Shown: piece by piece, positions 21,532 to 30,641 of the stretch
Layout: every line of letters begins with the position of its first letter
Position numbering within the stretch: position 1 is the first letter of the stretch
Assembly: GCF_001316245.1 (NCBI RefSeq)
Contig: NZ_BBDM01000011.1
Coordinates: 1 to 64,000, forward strand
Direction of reading: 5' to 3'
Length of the DNA: 64,000 nucleotides
DNA from: Vulcanisaeta sp. JCM 14467
GTDB taxonomy: Archaea; Thermoproteota; Thermoprotei; Thermoproteales; Thermocladiaceae
Program-made: the position numbers and the translations under genes
Notes under the pieces: generated by a model
Database searches by the model: none
What the model saw: only the letters and a program-made list of their open reading frames with translations
Told to the model about the DNA's origin: nothing

Positions 21532-22214
21532 GCATAGACCTCGGCGATCACCTTCTCAACCTCCTCAACATCCTTAACCGTATCCACGGACTTCCAATAA
21601 ACATCCCTATAAATAACGCCCCTAATCCTCCTCTCATTCGCTAACTTGGGGAATGCAGTTACCTCAATATCGCCCTTATCGCAGGTACTTGAAGATGTCC
21701 CTTGTGAAGGCGTAGACACCTGCGTTAATTAGGTAATCAAGTAGTGGCTTCTCCCTGAACTCCGTTATGAAGCCTCATGGTCAACATGGACAATTCCATA
21801 CGGGCTCCTCATGGGGACTAGGGCTATTGTTGAGATAACGTTACCACCCAACTGCTCTATTAGCGGCTTGATAGATAGGTTCGTTATTATATCGCCATTG
21901 AGCACTATGAAGACCTCATCCTCGAGGAACTTCATCGCATTCTTAATGGCACCGCCCGTGCCCAGGGGCTCCTCCTCAACGCTGTAAAACAGCCTAACTC
22001 CGAACTTAGACCCATCACCCATTACCTCGAAGACCTTGGTCCTCAGGTAACCAACGGCTAGGACTATGTCCTTAATACCCTGCTTACTAAGCCACTCAAC
22101 CTGCCACTGTAGTATTGGTTTACCACCAACCTCAATGAGTGGTTTTGGTCTGTCCGATGTTAGTGGTTGGAGTCTCTTACCGAAGCCTCCAGCCAGGATT
22201 AATGCCCTAACCAT
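21528..22214 (-). CDS. Sugar-phosphate nucleotidyltransferase (frameshifted)
   Basis: About 230 residues. The N-terminal signature ALILAGGFGKRLQPLTSDRPKPLIEVGGKP is complete in the first frame, followed by FIVLNGDIITN, the metal-binding segment. The second frame gives ITEFREKPLLDYLINAGVYAF and the third GDIEVTAFPKLANE and YWKSVDTVKDVEEVE. Breaks lie near 21770 and 21685. These enzymes make GDP-mannose, dTDP-glucose or UDP-glucose for glycosylation; the short length and lack of a left-handed beta-helix tail suggest a mannose-1-phosphate guanylyltransferase-like or glucose-1-phosphate thymidylyltransferase-like enzyme. Confidence 0.82.
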
Positions 22215-22265
22215 TAATTGGGAGATTAAGTAAGCCTATTAATGTATTAACATCATAAACCTGAA

Positions 22266-22291
22266 TTTAAAGTTAAATTTATTAACTTAAA
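22266..22291. promoter_or_regulatory. Palindrome upstream of ribB, possible operator
   Basis: TTTAAAGTTAA-ATTTA-TTAACTTAAA is an inverted repeat with 10-bp arms (one bulged A), ending 20 bp before ATG 22311, that is, where transcription would begin. Archaeal riboflavin genes can be controlled by the RbkR repressor; whether this matches its operator is untested. Confidence 0.35.
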
Positions 22292-22310
22292 CTCTGGGTT
22301 TAAGGGGCAT

Positions 22311-22978
22311 ATGATCGAGAAGGCATTGGAATTGCTTAGACAGGGTAGGGTAATATTCATACATGACTCGGAGGATAGGGAGAATGAGGTTGATGCCGTG
22401 ATAAGGCTGACTTCGTGACCCCATCAACAATTGCCTGGATGAGGAAGAATGCCGGCGGCTTAATATGCTTCGTAACCGAGGACTCAGTAGGTAAACAGCT
22501 AGGCCTTGACTTCATGAGCGATTTACTACGTAAGGTGGGCTTTAACGGACTCGTTAAGAGGCCTGGCTATGGTGATGACCCCGCATTCTCAATATACGTT
22601 AATCACGTGAAGACAGCAACGGGTATTAGGGATAGGGATAGAGCATTAACGATTACGAGGCTTGCGGATGTCGTTAAGATGGTTAATGAGGGTAGAGCGT
22701 TGGACGCCCGCAAAATCTTTTATGATGAGTTTTACGCGCCGGGTCACGTACCAATACTATTGGGCAGGGTCGGGCGTAGGTTTGGGCATACTGAGTTATC
22801 ATTAATTCTTTCAAGGATGGCAGGAATACCGCCGGCGCTTGTGATTGTTGAGATGCTTAGTGATGATGGTGGGGCATTAAGCAAGGATACTGTTAACAAA
22901 ATAGCCAGTGAATTAGGCACGGCGCTTATTAGTGGTAGTGAGATAGTTAGTGAGGCTAGGAGGCGTGGTATTATTTAA
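22311..22978 (+). CDS. ribB: 3,4-dihydroxy-2-butanone 4-phosphate synthase (frameshifted)
   Basis: About 222 residues; forms the four-carbon riboflavin precursor from ribulose 5-phosphate. FIHDSEDRENEVDAVI near the N-terminus is the RibB acidic loop (usually D-x-x-x-R-E-N-E-x-D); HVKTATGIRDRDRALT is the substrate-binding segment; GRRFGHTELSLILSRMAG matches the C-terminal GHTEA motif. One missing G near 22410 (ATAAGG-CTGAC) breaks the frame after residue 34. It stands alone with a palindrome just upstream. Confidence 0.85.
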
Positions 22979-23171
22979 GTGAATATAAATAAATAGTATT
23001 CTATGTAATTGAATAATCGTATTAACTCACGTATTATTAATATACATCCTGCCTTGATATTGTTTAACCAGGACTTGTCATAATTATCATAAAATTTTAT
23101 ATTAGTAAAGGATTTATGTGAGATTTAGCGTATTGAGACCGATATATTCGTCCGTTGCATTTCCAAGCGAT

Positions 23172-23180
23172 GTTTTTAAA
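23172..23180 (+). promoter_or_regulatory. TATA box of the cren7 gene
   Basis: GTTTTTAAATAC contains a consensus archaeal TATA about 35 bp before ATG 23212, giving a transcript start within about 10 nt of the start codon. This position argues for ATG 23212 over the in-frame upstream starts at 23155. Confidence 0.5.
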
Positions 23181-23211
23181 TACTCCCGAATCAACGAATT
23201 TATTGACCGGT

Positions 23212-23403
23212 ATGGTCTCGCTTGAGGATCTGGCTAAGAGGGAGTATGAGGTTGAGGGTAGGAAGTTGAGGCCTACGAAGGTTTGGAAGGTTCAGCCTAA
23301 GGGTAGGAAGGGCTTCGTAATGGCACTCTTCAAAACACCAGACGGAAAAACCGTGAGAAAAGTAATCGCCAAAGTAGACGAACAAGGAAACATAATAACC
23401 TAA
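23212..23403 (+). CDS. cren7: Cren7-like chromatin protein
   Basis: A 63-residue basic protein. The segment [19 protein letters not shown], then [14 protein letters not shown], matches the SH3-like DNA-binding fold of Cren7, the conserved crenarchaeal chromatin protein that binds the minor groove and constrains supercoils. The N-terminal [17 protein letters not shown] extension resembles Thermoproteales forms, which are slightly longer than the Sulfolobus protein. Pyrimidine-rich DNA (23444-23465) follows the stop as a likely terminator. Strong TATA and short leader fit a highly expressed gene. Confidence 0.8.
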   Translation: MVSLEDLAKREYEVEGRKLRPTKVWKVQPKGRKGFVMALFKTPDGKTVRKVIAKVDEQGNIIT

Positions 23404-23443
23404 GCACTTAGCGCCATTAAATCAAACTCGTAAAATCAAATTA

Positions 23444-23465
23444 CCTTTTTCTCTTTATTTCTCTT
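23444..23465 (+). terminator. Pyrimidine-rich terminator after cren7
   Basis: CCTTTTTCTCTTTATTTCTCTT begins 41 bp after the cren7 stop. T-rich stretches of this kind terminate transcription in crenarchaea without needing a hairpin. Confidence 0.4.
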
Positions 23466-23484
23466 GAATTTCTTAATAAGGACT

Positions 23485-23807
23485 ATGAATTGCTGGTTAG
23501 TATTTGTTGAGGATTGCTCAAGACCATGCAATTGCTTAAGTGAGCACCCATTGATATTAAGTTCAAATCCTGGCATTGCGAGGGTGATTACGTTATCATC
23601 GTGGATAAAGAGATGAGGACTCCCTGCTGCATCGCGGTGATTAATAATGTTAAGTCTTCCAAGATTAATGGGGAGTTAAGAGTGTATGCCTATCTAAAGG
23701 ATTGCGATATTCCAATTGGGGATCTTATGAATAGGATTATGAAGGTTATAAGGTCTGTAGGTTACGTTAAGATAATGAATGTTAATCAATATCTATGCGC
23801 GAAATAA
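23485..23807 (+). CDS. Small cysteine-rich hypothetical protein (frameshifted)
   Basis: About 107 residues across two frames. The first frame from ATG 23485 gives NCWLVFVEDCSRPCNCLSE; the second from about 23580 gives GDYVIIVDKEMRTPCCIAVINN and YAYLKDCDIPIGDLMNRI, ending at 23807. Eight cysteines in 107 residues with CxxxCxC and CC pairs suggest a metal site or disulfides. No family is recognised. It lies about 230 bp from the 3' end of the SPASM radical SAM gene in opposite orientation, with a tRNA between, so any link to that enzyme is speculative. Confidence 0.42.
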
Positions 23808-23914
23808 GTACAAAAATAACCTAGGCAGTGTAATGCTAGATAATAGAAATGACCGCGGCTCCATAATTAATATTCTCAATTGATTTGGTTAGATAAGGTT
23901 AATAGTAATTTTGG

Positions 23915-23988
23915 CGGCCCCGGTGGGATTTGAACCCACGACCTACGGCTCCGAAGGCCGCCGCTCTTCCTGGCTGAGCTACGGGGCC
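23915..23988 (-). tRNA. tRNA-Arg (anticodon TCG)
   Basis: Full cloverleaf on the minus strand: acceptor GGCCCCG/CGGGGCC, D arm GCTC...GAGC, anticodon stem GCGGC/GCCGT with loop CTTCGGA (anticodon TCG), T arm GTGGG-TTCAAAT-CCCAC. CCA is not encoded. The D loop is one nucleotide shorter than in the otherwise near-identical tRNA-Arg at 54626 (GGAAGAGC versus GGATAGAGC), possibly another lost base. An AATAAAAG element lies about 27 bp upstream. Confidence 0.9.
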
Positions 23989-24039
23989 GGTATTTTTACC
24001 CTATATTTCCCTTTTATTTTTTTAGGTGGATCTTAGGAT

Positions 24040-25110
24040 TCACGGTATTACCTCAGTCGAGTCAAGGGTTGGGTCGTACATTAACTCCTCACTGTTAATG
24101 GCACCTTCATTGATGAGTTCCTTAATTCTGGGCGCTATTACTAGTATGGTCCTTATGGTTTCCCTCGTCACGTAATCCACAGCCTCGACGCCGTCCTTAC
24201 CCCAGTAATTCTCGCCCTCCATTAATGCGTATAGGCACCTACCGCCGCAGTATGGGCGAAATTCGCACTTCATGCACCGTTCAGGTAGTTCTATCTTCAT
24301 TAATTTGAAGCCGCTATTTACGTTACCGAGTACGGCCCACCTCTCCCTAACGGCTATTGGGCATGCTAATACCCTGCCGTCCGTGGATATGGCGACGGAT
24401 CTATAGCCGGCACCGCAGGGTGGGCCCTCGTATGGCTTAAATAGGTATGCACTTAATACGCCGAGTATTGGCACTATGCCCAATACCCTGCCCTCCTCGG
24501 CATTCCTCAGGAATAAATTCACCAACTTCCTAATCCCTGGTAGGTAATTACTATCTGCCCAGGTCTTAACGTCCCATTTATCGGTCCATACAACGTTTAA
24601 TTGCCAATGAACATAGTTAAAGCCTAGGCCGAGTAGGTGGGTTACGTCTTCATAGATATCCGTTAGTTTGGTAACGGTCATCCTAGCTATGATCCTCTTA
24701 ACGCCTATGCTCCTCAGGTAATTAAGCGCATTAACAACGGCCTTATAGACGCCCCTACCCCTATTGGCGTCGGTCACCCACTCCCTGCCGTCAATGGATA
24801 GCAGGACCACGTCCATCCTCCTCCAGTAATCCCTGGGCAGTAAGTTAACGAGTGTGCCGTTGGTCTGAATTCCAAACCTCCTCGCCCTAATGTTATCCAT
24901 GACCCACATTATGAAGCGCGGATTAAGTAGTGGTTCACCGCCGTAGAAAATAACCGTGGCATCCCCATCCCTCTCAATTAATTGCTTCAGTTTATTAACA
25001 TCGTAGTTCACTCTCCAGGGTACAACACGTGGTTCAAAGGATCCTCCGCAATAGGCACACCTCAGGTTGCAAGCACCTGTCGTGAATACCAGCCACAGCA
25101 TCCCTAACAC
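24040..25110 (-). CDS. Radical SAM/SPASM enzyme, putative peptide-modifying
   Basis: Intact 356-residue protein. The radical SAM cluster motif is C14-x3-C18-x2-C21 in TGACNLRCAYCGGSF; FYGGEPLLN and VLLSIDGREWVTD are SAM-binding strands. The C-terminal SPASM-type domain holds CGAGYRSVAISTDGRVLACP and later CMKCEFRPYCGGRCLY, which would bind auxiliary [4Fe-4S] clusters. Archaeal homologues are annotated as peptide-modifying enzymes that cross-link or epimerise a ribosomal peptide. No obvious precursor is adjacent; the Cys-rich protein at 23485 is the nearest small candidate. It is transcribed towards tRNA-Arg. Confidence 0.83.
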   Translation of the reverse strand: MLGMLWLVFTTGACNLRCAYCGGSFEPRVVPWRVNYDVNKLKQLIERDGDATVIFYGGEPLLNPRFIMWVMDNIRARRFGIQTNGTLVNLLPRDYWRRMDVVLLSIDGREWVTDANRGRGVYKAVVNALNYLRSIGVKRIIARMTVTKLTDIYEDVTHLLGLGFNYVHWQLNVVWTDKWDVKTWADSNYLPGIRKLVNLFLRNAEEGRVLGIVPILGVLSAYLFKPYEGPPCGAGYRSVAISTDGRVLACPIAVRERWAVLGNVNSGFKLMKIELPERCMKCEFRPYCGGRCLYALMEGENYWGKDGVEAVDYVTRETIRTILVIAPRIKELINEGAINSEELMYDPTLDSTEVIP

Positions 25111-25172
25111 CCATTACTATTTTTAGTCGCCCATACTCAGAATGTTTTAAAACCAGTACTTATCATTGTTAA

Positions 25173-26360
25173 TTGATGAACATACTCCTGATACTACTGC
25201 AGGTATTAATGCAGGCTGGGAGCAATCAGAGTAGTAATTCCTTTTTATGGGCATTAATGTGGACCCTTTGGGTTGCGTTATTTGTATTATCGCTAACACC
25301 CTACGGCAGCTATATACAGATAATGTGGTACCAATACAGTGTTGGCAACTTCCTAGCCAGTCTGAGTAGGTTGATAACGAATAATGTTAACCTAGTGATT
25401 AATCATATCAATCAATTACTCAAATCAAATGGCTCATCCCAATCAGCAAATAAGAGCGTTGTTGAGAAGACCATACAGGACCTCATGGAGTTTGTGGTCA
25501 TAGAGCCCATAAGCACAGAGCCCACTGGACTCATGAGAACCCTTAAGCTCCTCGTGACATCGTATAACGAGAGGCTTGAAGACTCAATAAAGGCCTTACT
25601 ACCGAACATTGATAGGCCCCTGATCCAGAACGTGGTTGATGCCGTTGATGGTTTAAGGGAATTGAACTTCATATACAAGGTAATAATGCACTATTACAAA
25701 CTAAGTAATAAGTATAAGAATCCATACCTAGTAATGCAGATATACATGCTATTACCAATAATTAAGGAGTACGTGGACGCACTCAACGGCGCAATAACCA
25801 CATTCCTAAAGGGCCAACCAGTTGGTGATGCCGCGGGTCCATTAACGGCGTATAGATTCATGAGAGGCTGCACAAACATAACTGAGCTAACCCACAACGT
25901 TAAGGACACATACATAGGCCTATGTGACTTTGAGGGTAGGAGGATATACGTGGTTAAAGCAAAGGGTCCTGGGGGCACCGTCGGTAATCTAGATGATGGC
26001 ATAACATACCTAGTGGAGAGGGTTGGTGTTAGGCCTAGGATTATAATAACCGTGGATGCAGCCCTGAAGCTTGAGGGTGAGAAGACCGGCTCAATAGCCG
26101 AGGGCGTTGGCGTTGCGATGGGTGGCATTGGTGTTGAGAGGTTTAACATCGAGAGGACAGCGAGTAAGTATGGAATACCACTCTACGCAATACTGATCAA
26201 GATGAGTATGCCGGAGGCCTTATCTGCGATGAATAAGGACGTAGAGGGCGCGGTCAATGAGACTGTGGAGAGGGTTAAGAGGGTTATTAGGGAGTACGTT
26301 AGGGAGGGTGAGGAGGCAATACTAATTGGTGTTGGTAACACGGGCGGCGTTGCTCAGTAA
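25173..26360 (+). CDS. DUF1512 family membrane-associated protein
   Basis: Intact 395 residues. An N-terminal hydrophobic helix (FLWALMWTLWVALFVLSL) is followed by a long helical region and a C-terminal alpha/beta domain with DFEGRRIYVVKAKGPGG, RPRIIITVDAALKLEGE and EAILIGVGNTGG. This is the layout of DUF1512, found mainly in Crenarchaeota; function unknown. The segment after residue 230, with glycine-rich loops, could bind a nucleotide. The next gene, also a membrane-anchored protein, starts 37 bp downstream, so the two may work together at the membrane. Confidence 0.74.
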   Translation: MMNILLILLQVLMQAGSNQSSNSFLWALMWTLWVALFVLSLTPYGSYIQIMWYQYSVGNFLASLSRLITNNVNLVINHINQLLKSNGSSQSANKSVVEKTIQDLMEFVVIEPISTEPTGLMRTLKLLVTSYNERLEDSIKALLPNIDRPLIQNVVDAVDGLRELNFIYKVIMHYYKLSNKYKNPYLVMQIYMLLPIIKEYVDALNGAITTFLKGQPVGDAAGPLTAYRFMRGCTNITELTHNVKDTYIGLCDFEGRRIYVVKAKGPGGTVGNLDDGITYLVERVGVRPRIIITVDAALKLEGEKTGSIAEGVGVAMGGIGVERFNIERTASKYGIPLYAILIKMSMPEALSAMNKDVEGAVNETVERVKRVIREYVREGEEAILIGVGNTGGVAQ

Positions 26361-26396
26361 GTTAGTAAATTATTTAAATCCTCAGCCAATACCTAC

Positions 26397-26729
26397 GTGG
26401 TGAGTTTCGAGAATTATTATGCAACTGTGGTGAGTTTGGTAATTTTCGTAGTGGCGCTACTAATTGGGTTATTAATGAATGAGAGGTATTATAGGGTGAT
26501 TAAGGAATTATTTACGCAGACCAGGGAGGCGGAGTCGAAGGGGCCATTGTCGGTCAGTAGCGGTGAGGTTGAGGTTTTAATGTGCCCCCGCTGTGGTTAT
26601 TCAAAGACAATACCATATAGGCTTGGTGACTACGTTGGTAAGGTCGTTGACGATACATGCCCTAATGATGGCGAGAAATTAGTGGTCCACGCAATATACG
26701 TGTCGAGACCCAGTACTCAATCCTCATGA
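26397..26729 (+). CDS. Membrane-anchored zinc-ribbon protein
   Basis: A 110-residue protein starting at GTG 26397 or 26400. One transmembrane helix (VVSLVIFVVALLIGLLM) is followed by a linker and a zinc ribbon made of CPRCGY and, 30 residues later, CPNDGEKL. The second half is CPxD rather than CxxC, so the zinc site may have three cysteines plus another ligand. It follows DUF1512 by 37 bp in the same direction. No family is recognised. asnS begins about 70 bp further on behind its own AGCTTTATAAC element. Confidence 0.58.
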   Translation: MVSFENYYATVVSLVIFVVALLIGLLMNERYYRVIKELFTQTREAESKGPLSVSSGEVEVLMCPRCGYSKTIPYRLGDYVGKVVDDTCPNDGEKLVVHAIYVSRPSTQSS

Positions 26730-26798
26730 AGTTAATAAAAGATAAGCTTTATAACTGGTGGCGCATTCACATGTTTCGTGACCTATTTTAATAGGGAA

Positions 26799-28094
26799 TA
26801 GGGTTACGAGTATAAAAGATGTCTTTAGCCTAAACGAGGGTGCCGAGGTCACGATAAGGGGTTGGTTTATAGGAAGAGGGAGTTGAAGGATAAGATATTC
26901 CTAATTGTTAGGGATGGTAGCGGTATAATTCAGGCGGTAATTAATAAGTCCGAGCCCAACATAGCCGATATAGTGTCCAAGTTGAATATTGAATCGTCAC
27001 TTATACTAACGGGGGTTGTTAAGAAGGAGCCAAGGGCACCCGGTGGTTCTGAAATCCATGTTAAGAGGATTGATTGGTATTACGTGGGTGACCCATTCCC
27101 AATAAATGAGGACGCTGCCAAGGCTGACAGTGAGTACCTGCTCGATGTTAGACATTTATGGGTTAGGAGTAGGAGGATGTGGGCGGTGCTTAGGATTAGG
27201 CACACTGTATTTGGCGCAATCCATGAGTTCTTCAGGTCTAGGGGTTATTATGAGGTTCAGGGGCCAATGTTCGTATCCGCGGCGGTTGAGGGTGGCGCCA
27301 CGTTATTCCCTGTTAAGTATTTCGATAGGGAGGATGTATACCTAACACAATCATCGCAGTTCTACCTCGAGGTTTTGATATACACCTTGGAGAAGGTGTA
27401 TACGGTGGCGCCAAGCTTTAGGGCTGAGCCGTCAAGGACTAGGAGACACTTGACTGAGTTCTGGCATGCGGAGGCTGAGGAGGCTTGGCTTCAATTTGAT
27501 GGTTTGCTCAAACTGCTCGAGGATTTAATCACGTACATCGTTAATAAGGTGCTTGAGGAGAGGCAGGATGAGCTTAAGTTGTTGGGTAGGGATATGAAGA
27601 TTCTCGAGGATGTTAAGCCGCCATTTTATAGGGTTAGTTATGACGAGGCCATTGAGATCCTGCAGTCTAAGGGGTTGAAGATCAAGTGGGGTGATGACAT
27701 AGGTGCTGATGAGGAGAGGGTATTGACGTTGCAATTCGATAAGCCAGTCCTTCTACATCACTTCCCTGAGCAGGTTAAGGCATTCTACCATAGGAATGAC
27801 CCTAGTAGGCCGGAGACTACGCTAAGTGTTGATGTTTTGGCGCCTGAGGGCTATGGCGAGATCGTGGGTGGTGGTGAGCGTATTTATGATTATGAGGAGT
27901 TGCTCGGTAAGATTAAGAAGTTTGGGCTTAAGCCCGAGGATTATGATTGGTACCTGGACTTGAGGAGGTATGGCTCGGTCCCACATGCTGGGTTTGGACT
28001 TGGCATTGATAGACTCGTGATGTGGGTTTGCGGGCTTGACCACATTAGAGATGCAATACCGTTCCCAAGGGATATAAGGCGCGTTAAGCCATGA
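26799..28094 (+). CDS. asnS: Asparaginyl-tRNA synthetase (frameshifted near 5' end)
   Basis: Class IIb synthetase, about 430 residues. The N-terminal OB-fold (SIKDVFSLNEGAEVTIRGW) is in one frame and RKRELKDKIFLIVRDGSG in the next; one missing G in GGTTGGTTTAT joins them near 26860. Motif 2 lies in RAEPSRTRRHLTEFWHAEAE and motif 3 in GFGLGIDRLVMW. VEGGATLFPVKYF and the end SVPHAGFGLG followed by IRDAIPFPRDIRR favour Asn over Asp specificity. I cannot find a standard start codon in the reconstructed 5' frame, so the coordinate 26799 is approximate and another error near the start is likely. Confidence 0.83.
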
Positions 28095-28112
28095 GACGTC
28101 AGATGATTTAAA

Positions 28113-28691
28113 ATGGTTCGGTTACTAATAACCGGTTCACCCGGCGTGGGGAAGACCACGGTGGCAATGGAACTTTCAAAAGCCCTTAATGCCACATTAA
28201 TAAACATAAACGAGGTAATAAGGCCCCTCCTTAAATGGGACCCTGGTTTATCCACGAATTACGTAATTGATGAGAAGAGGGCACGTGAGTTAATTAAGGG
28301 TAGATTAAGTGGGTTGGATTCGTACATTATTGATACGGTGGCCATAAACCTAATCGATAGGGAGTTAATTGATTGGTGCATCGTGCTTAGGCTTAACCCT
28401 GTCGAGTTAATGCGTAGGTTATTGTTAAGGAATTGGCCTAGGTGTAAGGTTGTTGAGAATGTGCTTGCCGAGGTTGTTGGTTCATCATTGAGTATGGCCA
28501 TTGACTTATTCGGTAAGGATAGGGTGATTGAGGTTGATACGACAAATAAGGGCGTTCAGGACATCGTCAAGTACATAATCAGTCATGTATCAAGTGGTAA
28601 TAGCGTGATTGGCGTCGTTGATTGGCTTGACGTGCTTGACACGGATTTCCTAATAAGTCTTAGTAGGGAGTTGGATGGGTGCCAAGCTTAG
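28113..28691 (+). CDS. AK6/Fap7-type adenylate kinase-like NTPase
   Basis: Intact 192 residues. Walker A is GSPGVGKT (8-15); the NMP-binding region has ATLININEVIRPLL; CIVLRLNPVELMRRLLLRNWP is the typical AK6 segment. Eukaryotic AK6/Fap7 acts in 18S rRNA maturation with uS11, and archaeal relatives are thought to do the same. It starts 18 bp after asnS and overlaps a convergent gene by 4 bp. Confidence 0.79.
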   Translation: MVRLLITGSPGVGKTTVAMELSKALNATLININEVIRPLLKWDPGLSTNYVIDEKRARELIKGRLSGLDSYIIDTVAINLIDRELIDWCIVLRLNPVELMRRLLLRNWPRCKVVENVLAEVVGSSLSMAIDLFGKDRVIEVDTTNKGVQDIVKYIISHVSSGNSVIGVVDWLDVLDTDFLISLSRELDGCQA

Positions 28692-29128
28692 TGATCCGTG
28701 TACTTCACACTCCTCATTACCCTCTTAATCTCAAACATGAATAGCCTACTCCAGCCAATGTTCTCAAGTCTCTTAACAATACTCCTCAGCGTACCAGCCC
28801 TAAGGCTCACGAGTAATACCTTACCAACGCGCTTACCCTGCATGAAGAACCTAATAAGTACGAGTCTCTCATTCTCATACTCAAAGATGTAGTCCTTAAT
28901 GGTTCTGTACTTACCGAGCGTATCGCCAAACTCCTCCTCAGCCATGTCAAGGTAAGTGGCTAGGTCTGGGTCGATCTCCATGTACTCAAGCCTATGTAGA
29001 CCGACGTTCTCAAGGTCGAGGATGGTCACGTCAAGGTCCTTATTGACCTCAAATATGGCAATGCCATAAATACGCATTTCAATCCCCATGCCAATGAAAC
29101 TATTATGCTTTAAAAACATTTTGTCCAA
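28688..29128 (-). CDS. Hypothetical protein, unrecognised
   Basis: A 146-residue soluble protein, acidic in the first half and basic in the second (VGKVLLVSLRAGTLRSIVKRLENIGW). A more likely start is one of the methionines at 14 or 18 (MRIYGIAIFEVNKDLD), which removes an unconserved leader. The alternation of beta strands and a helix before a final helical segment suggests a small alpha/beta fold. No motif is recognised. It lies between AK6 and the anion/cation transporter gene and probably belongs with the latter, 21 bp upstream in the same orientation. Confidence 0.48.
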   Translation of the reverse strand: MDKMFLKHNSFIGMGIEMRIYGIAIFEVNKDLDVTILDLENVGLHRLEYMEIDPDLATYLDMAEEEFGDTLGKYRTIKDYIFEYENERLVLIRFFMQGKRVGKVLLVSLRAGTLRSIVKRLENIGWSRLFMFEIKRVMRSVKYTDH

Positions 29129-29149
29129 TAACTACTGAAAAAAATAGAG

Positions 29150-30422
29150 TCAGAATGTTATGTGGACACAACTTAACCATGCATAGTAGATTAGGGTGTT
29201 CACGATGGTTACGGGAACACCATACTTCATAAACTCAAGAAAGCCAAAGCCCTCACCACCCCTCTTCTCACTGGCCTCACTAATTATCACATTGCTTGCC
29301 GCACCAATTAAGGTCAGGTTACCAGCTATGGTACTCGATGCCGCCAAACCCACCCAAATAATGTAATTATCTGGCGAAACCCCCAACTCCCTCATTAATG
29401 GTATGTATAGTGCGACCATAGGCACATTACTAATTACCTGACTAAGGAGTAAGCCCGATATGAAGACCCCAATCAATGTTGTTGGCAGTGGTAAATAATG
29501 GGCCAGTGCGTTGAGCACCCCTGATTCGAGGGCTCCCTCACTAACGATGAATAGCCCTATGAAGAATAGTATCGTCGTCCAATCAACGTTATGAGCCACA
29601 CTCCTCCTATCACCACCGCTGAGTAGGTAAATTATTGAGGCTCCCATGAACGTAAGCGTCACTGGGGTTAGGTACGGACTTACGTTAAAGATATCCGTTA
29701 TGAAGTATAGGGGTATTAATATTAGTAGTATTGCAATTGCAGTGTAGGCAAGTCTCCTATTGGTGAGTAATTCCTCGGGTCTCCGGGTCTCCAGTATTAC
29801 CACATCGTCATTATTTCCATGGAATAGTAATAGTAGTGGGTATGTAATTAGTACGTTAATTATGGTTGGTGGTAACAGGTAGAGCGCAAATACCAAAAAT
29901 GGCCTTGGCATACCCGATTCGAGGGCTATAAGCAGGTTTTGTGGATTACCAACCGGCAGCGCCACACTGCCTATGGTTACGCCAAAGGCTAGTGCGTAAA
30001 GTAATGGTTTAACATTGATCCTAGCCTGTCTCCTCATTGACACTATGACGGGCGTGAATGAGCCGGCAATTCCATCATTTGATAGGGCAAGTGATAATAG
30101 GGCTGATAGCCCAAATATCCTTAGTATTAATTTATCCATGCTACGACTACTTATTAATAGCCTATACGCCAGGTAACTAAAGAATCCACTGACCTCGAGC
30201 GCTGATGATATTGTGAACAATGAGATTAGGAATAGAATAACATTAAGGTTTATAGAGGACAGGGCCTGGCTTGGCGTGAGTATGCCGAGGACTATGGTGA
30301 GCGACGCACCGAATAGCATTGCTACCCAGGGCTGTACATTGATCCTACCAACCCCCTCAGGCTATCAGGCCGTACGTGACCGCTAATATGATGCTATCTT
30401 CTACGAATTTTATGGGTATCAT
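29150..30422 (-). CDS. ArsB/NhaD-superfamily ion transporter (frameshifted near 5' end)
   Basis: About 424 residues with 10-12 membrane helices, ion transporter superfamily. LSNDGIAGSFTPVIV and ALPVGNPQNLLIAL are the paired re-entrant signature loops; the second repeat has VISNVPMVALYIPLM and GNLTLIGAASNVII. Family members move arsenite, Na+/H+ or dicarboxylates; the motifs do not decide. The first 22 residues (IPIKFVEDSIILAVTYGLIA) are in another frame from ATG 30422, joined near 30360. Divergent promoters lie in 30423-30510. Confidence 0.8.
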
Positions 30423-30543
30423 AGTTTATTTATTCGTCCTTCTACAGCGGTATAAAGTTAAAAAGCTTTCGTCTTCGACGTTATTTAAAGTAAAGGGAGG
30501 TTGAATGAATAAACTTAATTAGGAGGATAGGCACTGGGATTAT

Positions 30544-30599
30544 TGGTGATGATGCTCGAGAGGTTTGACTCGATGATAATAACGCAGGCCTTGCTGAAT
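30544..30599 (+). ncRNA. Candidate C/D-box sRNA (less certain)
   Basis: C box GTGATGA (30546-30552), 12-nt guide, D'-like TTGA (30565-30568), 5-nt spacer, C'-like TGATAA (30574-30579), 14-nt guide, D box CTGA (30594-30597). An AACTTAATTAGG element is centred about 27 bp upstream, much like the promoter of the sRNA at 53090. D' differs from CTGA and the second guide is two longer than usual, and a short open frame (starting MLERFDSMII) covers the same bases, so this is a weaker call than the other three. Confidence 0.4.
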
Positions 30600-30641
30600 A
30601 TGCTTAAAGGAGCCGCCATTACAATGGGTCGGTGACACTAA

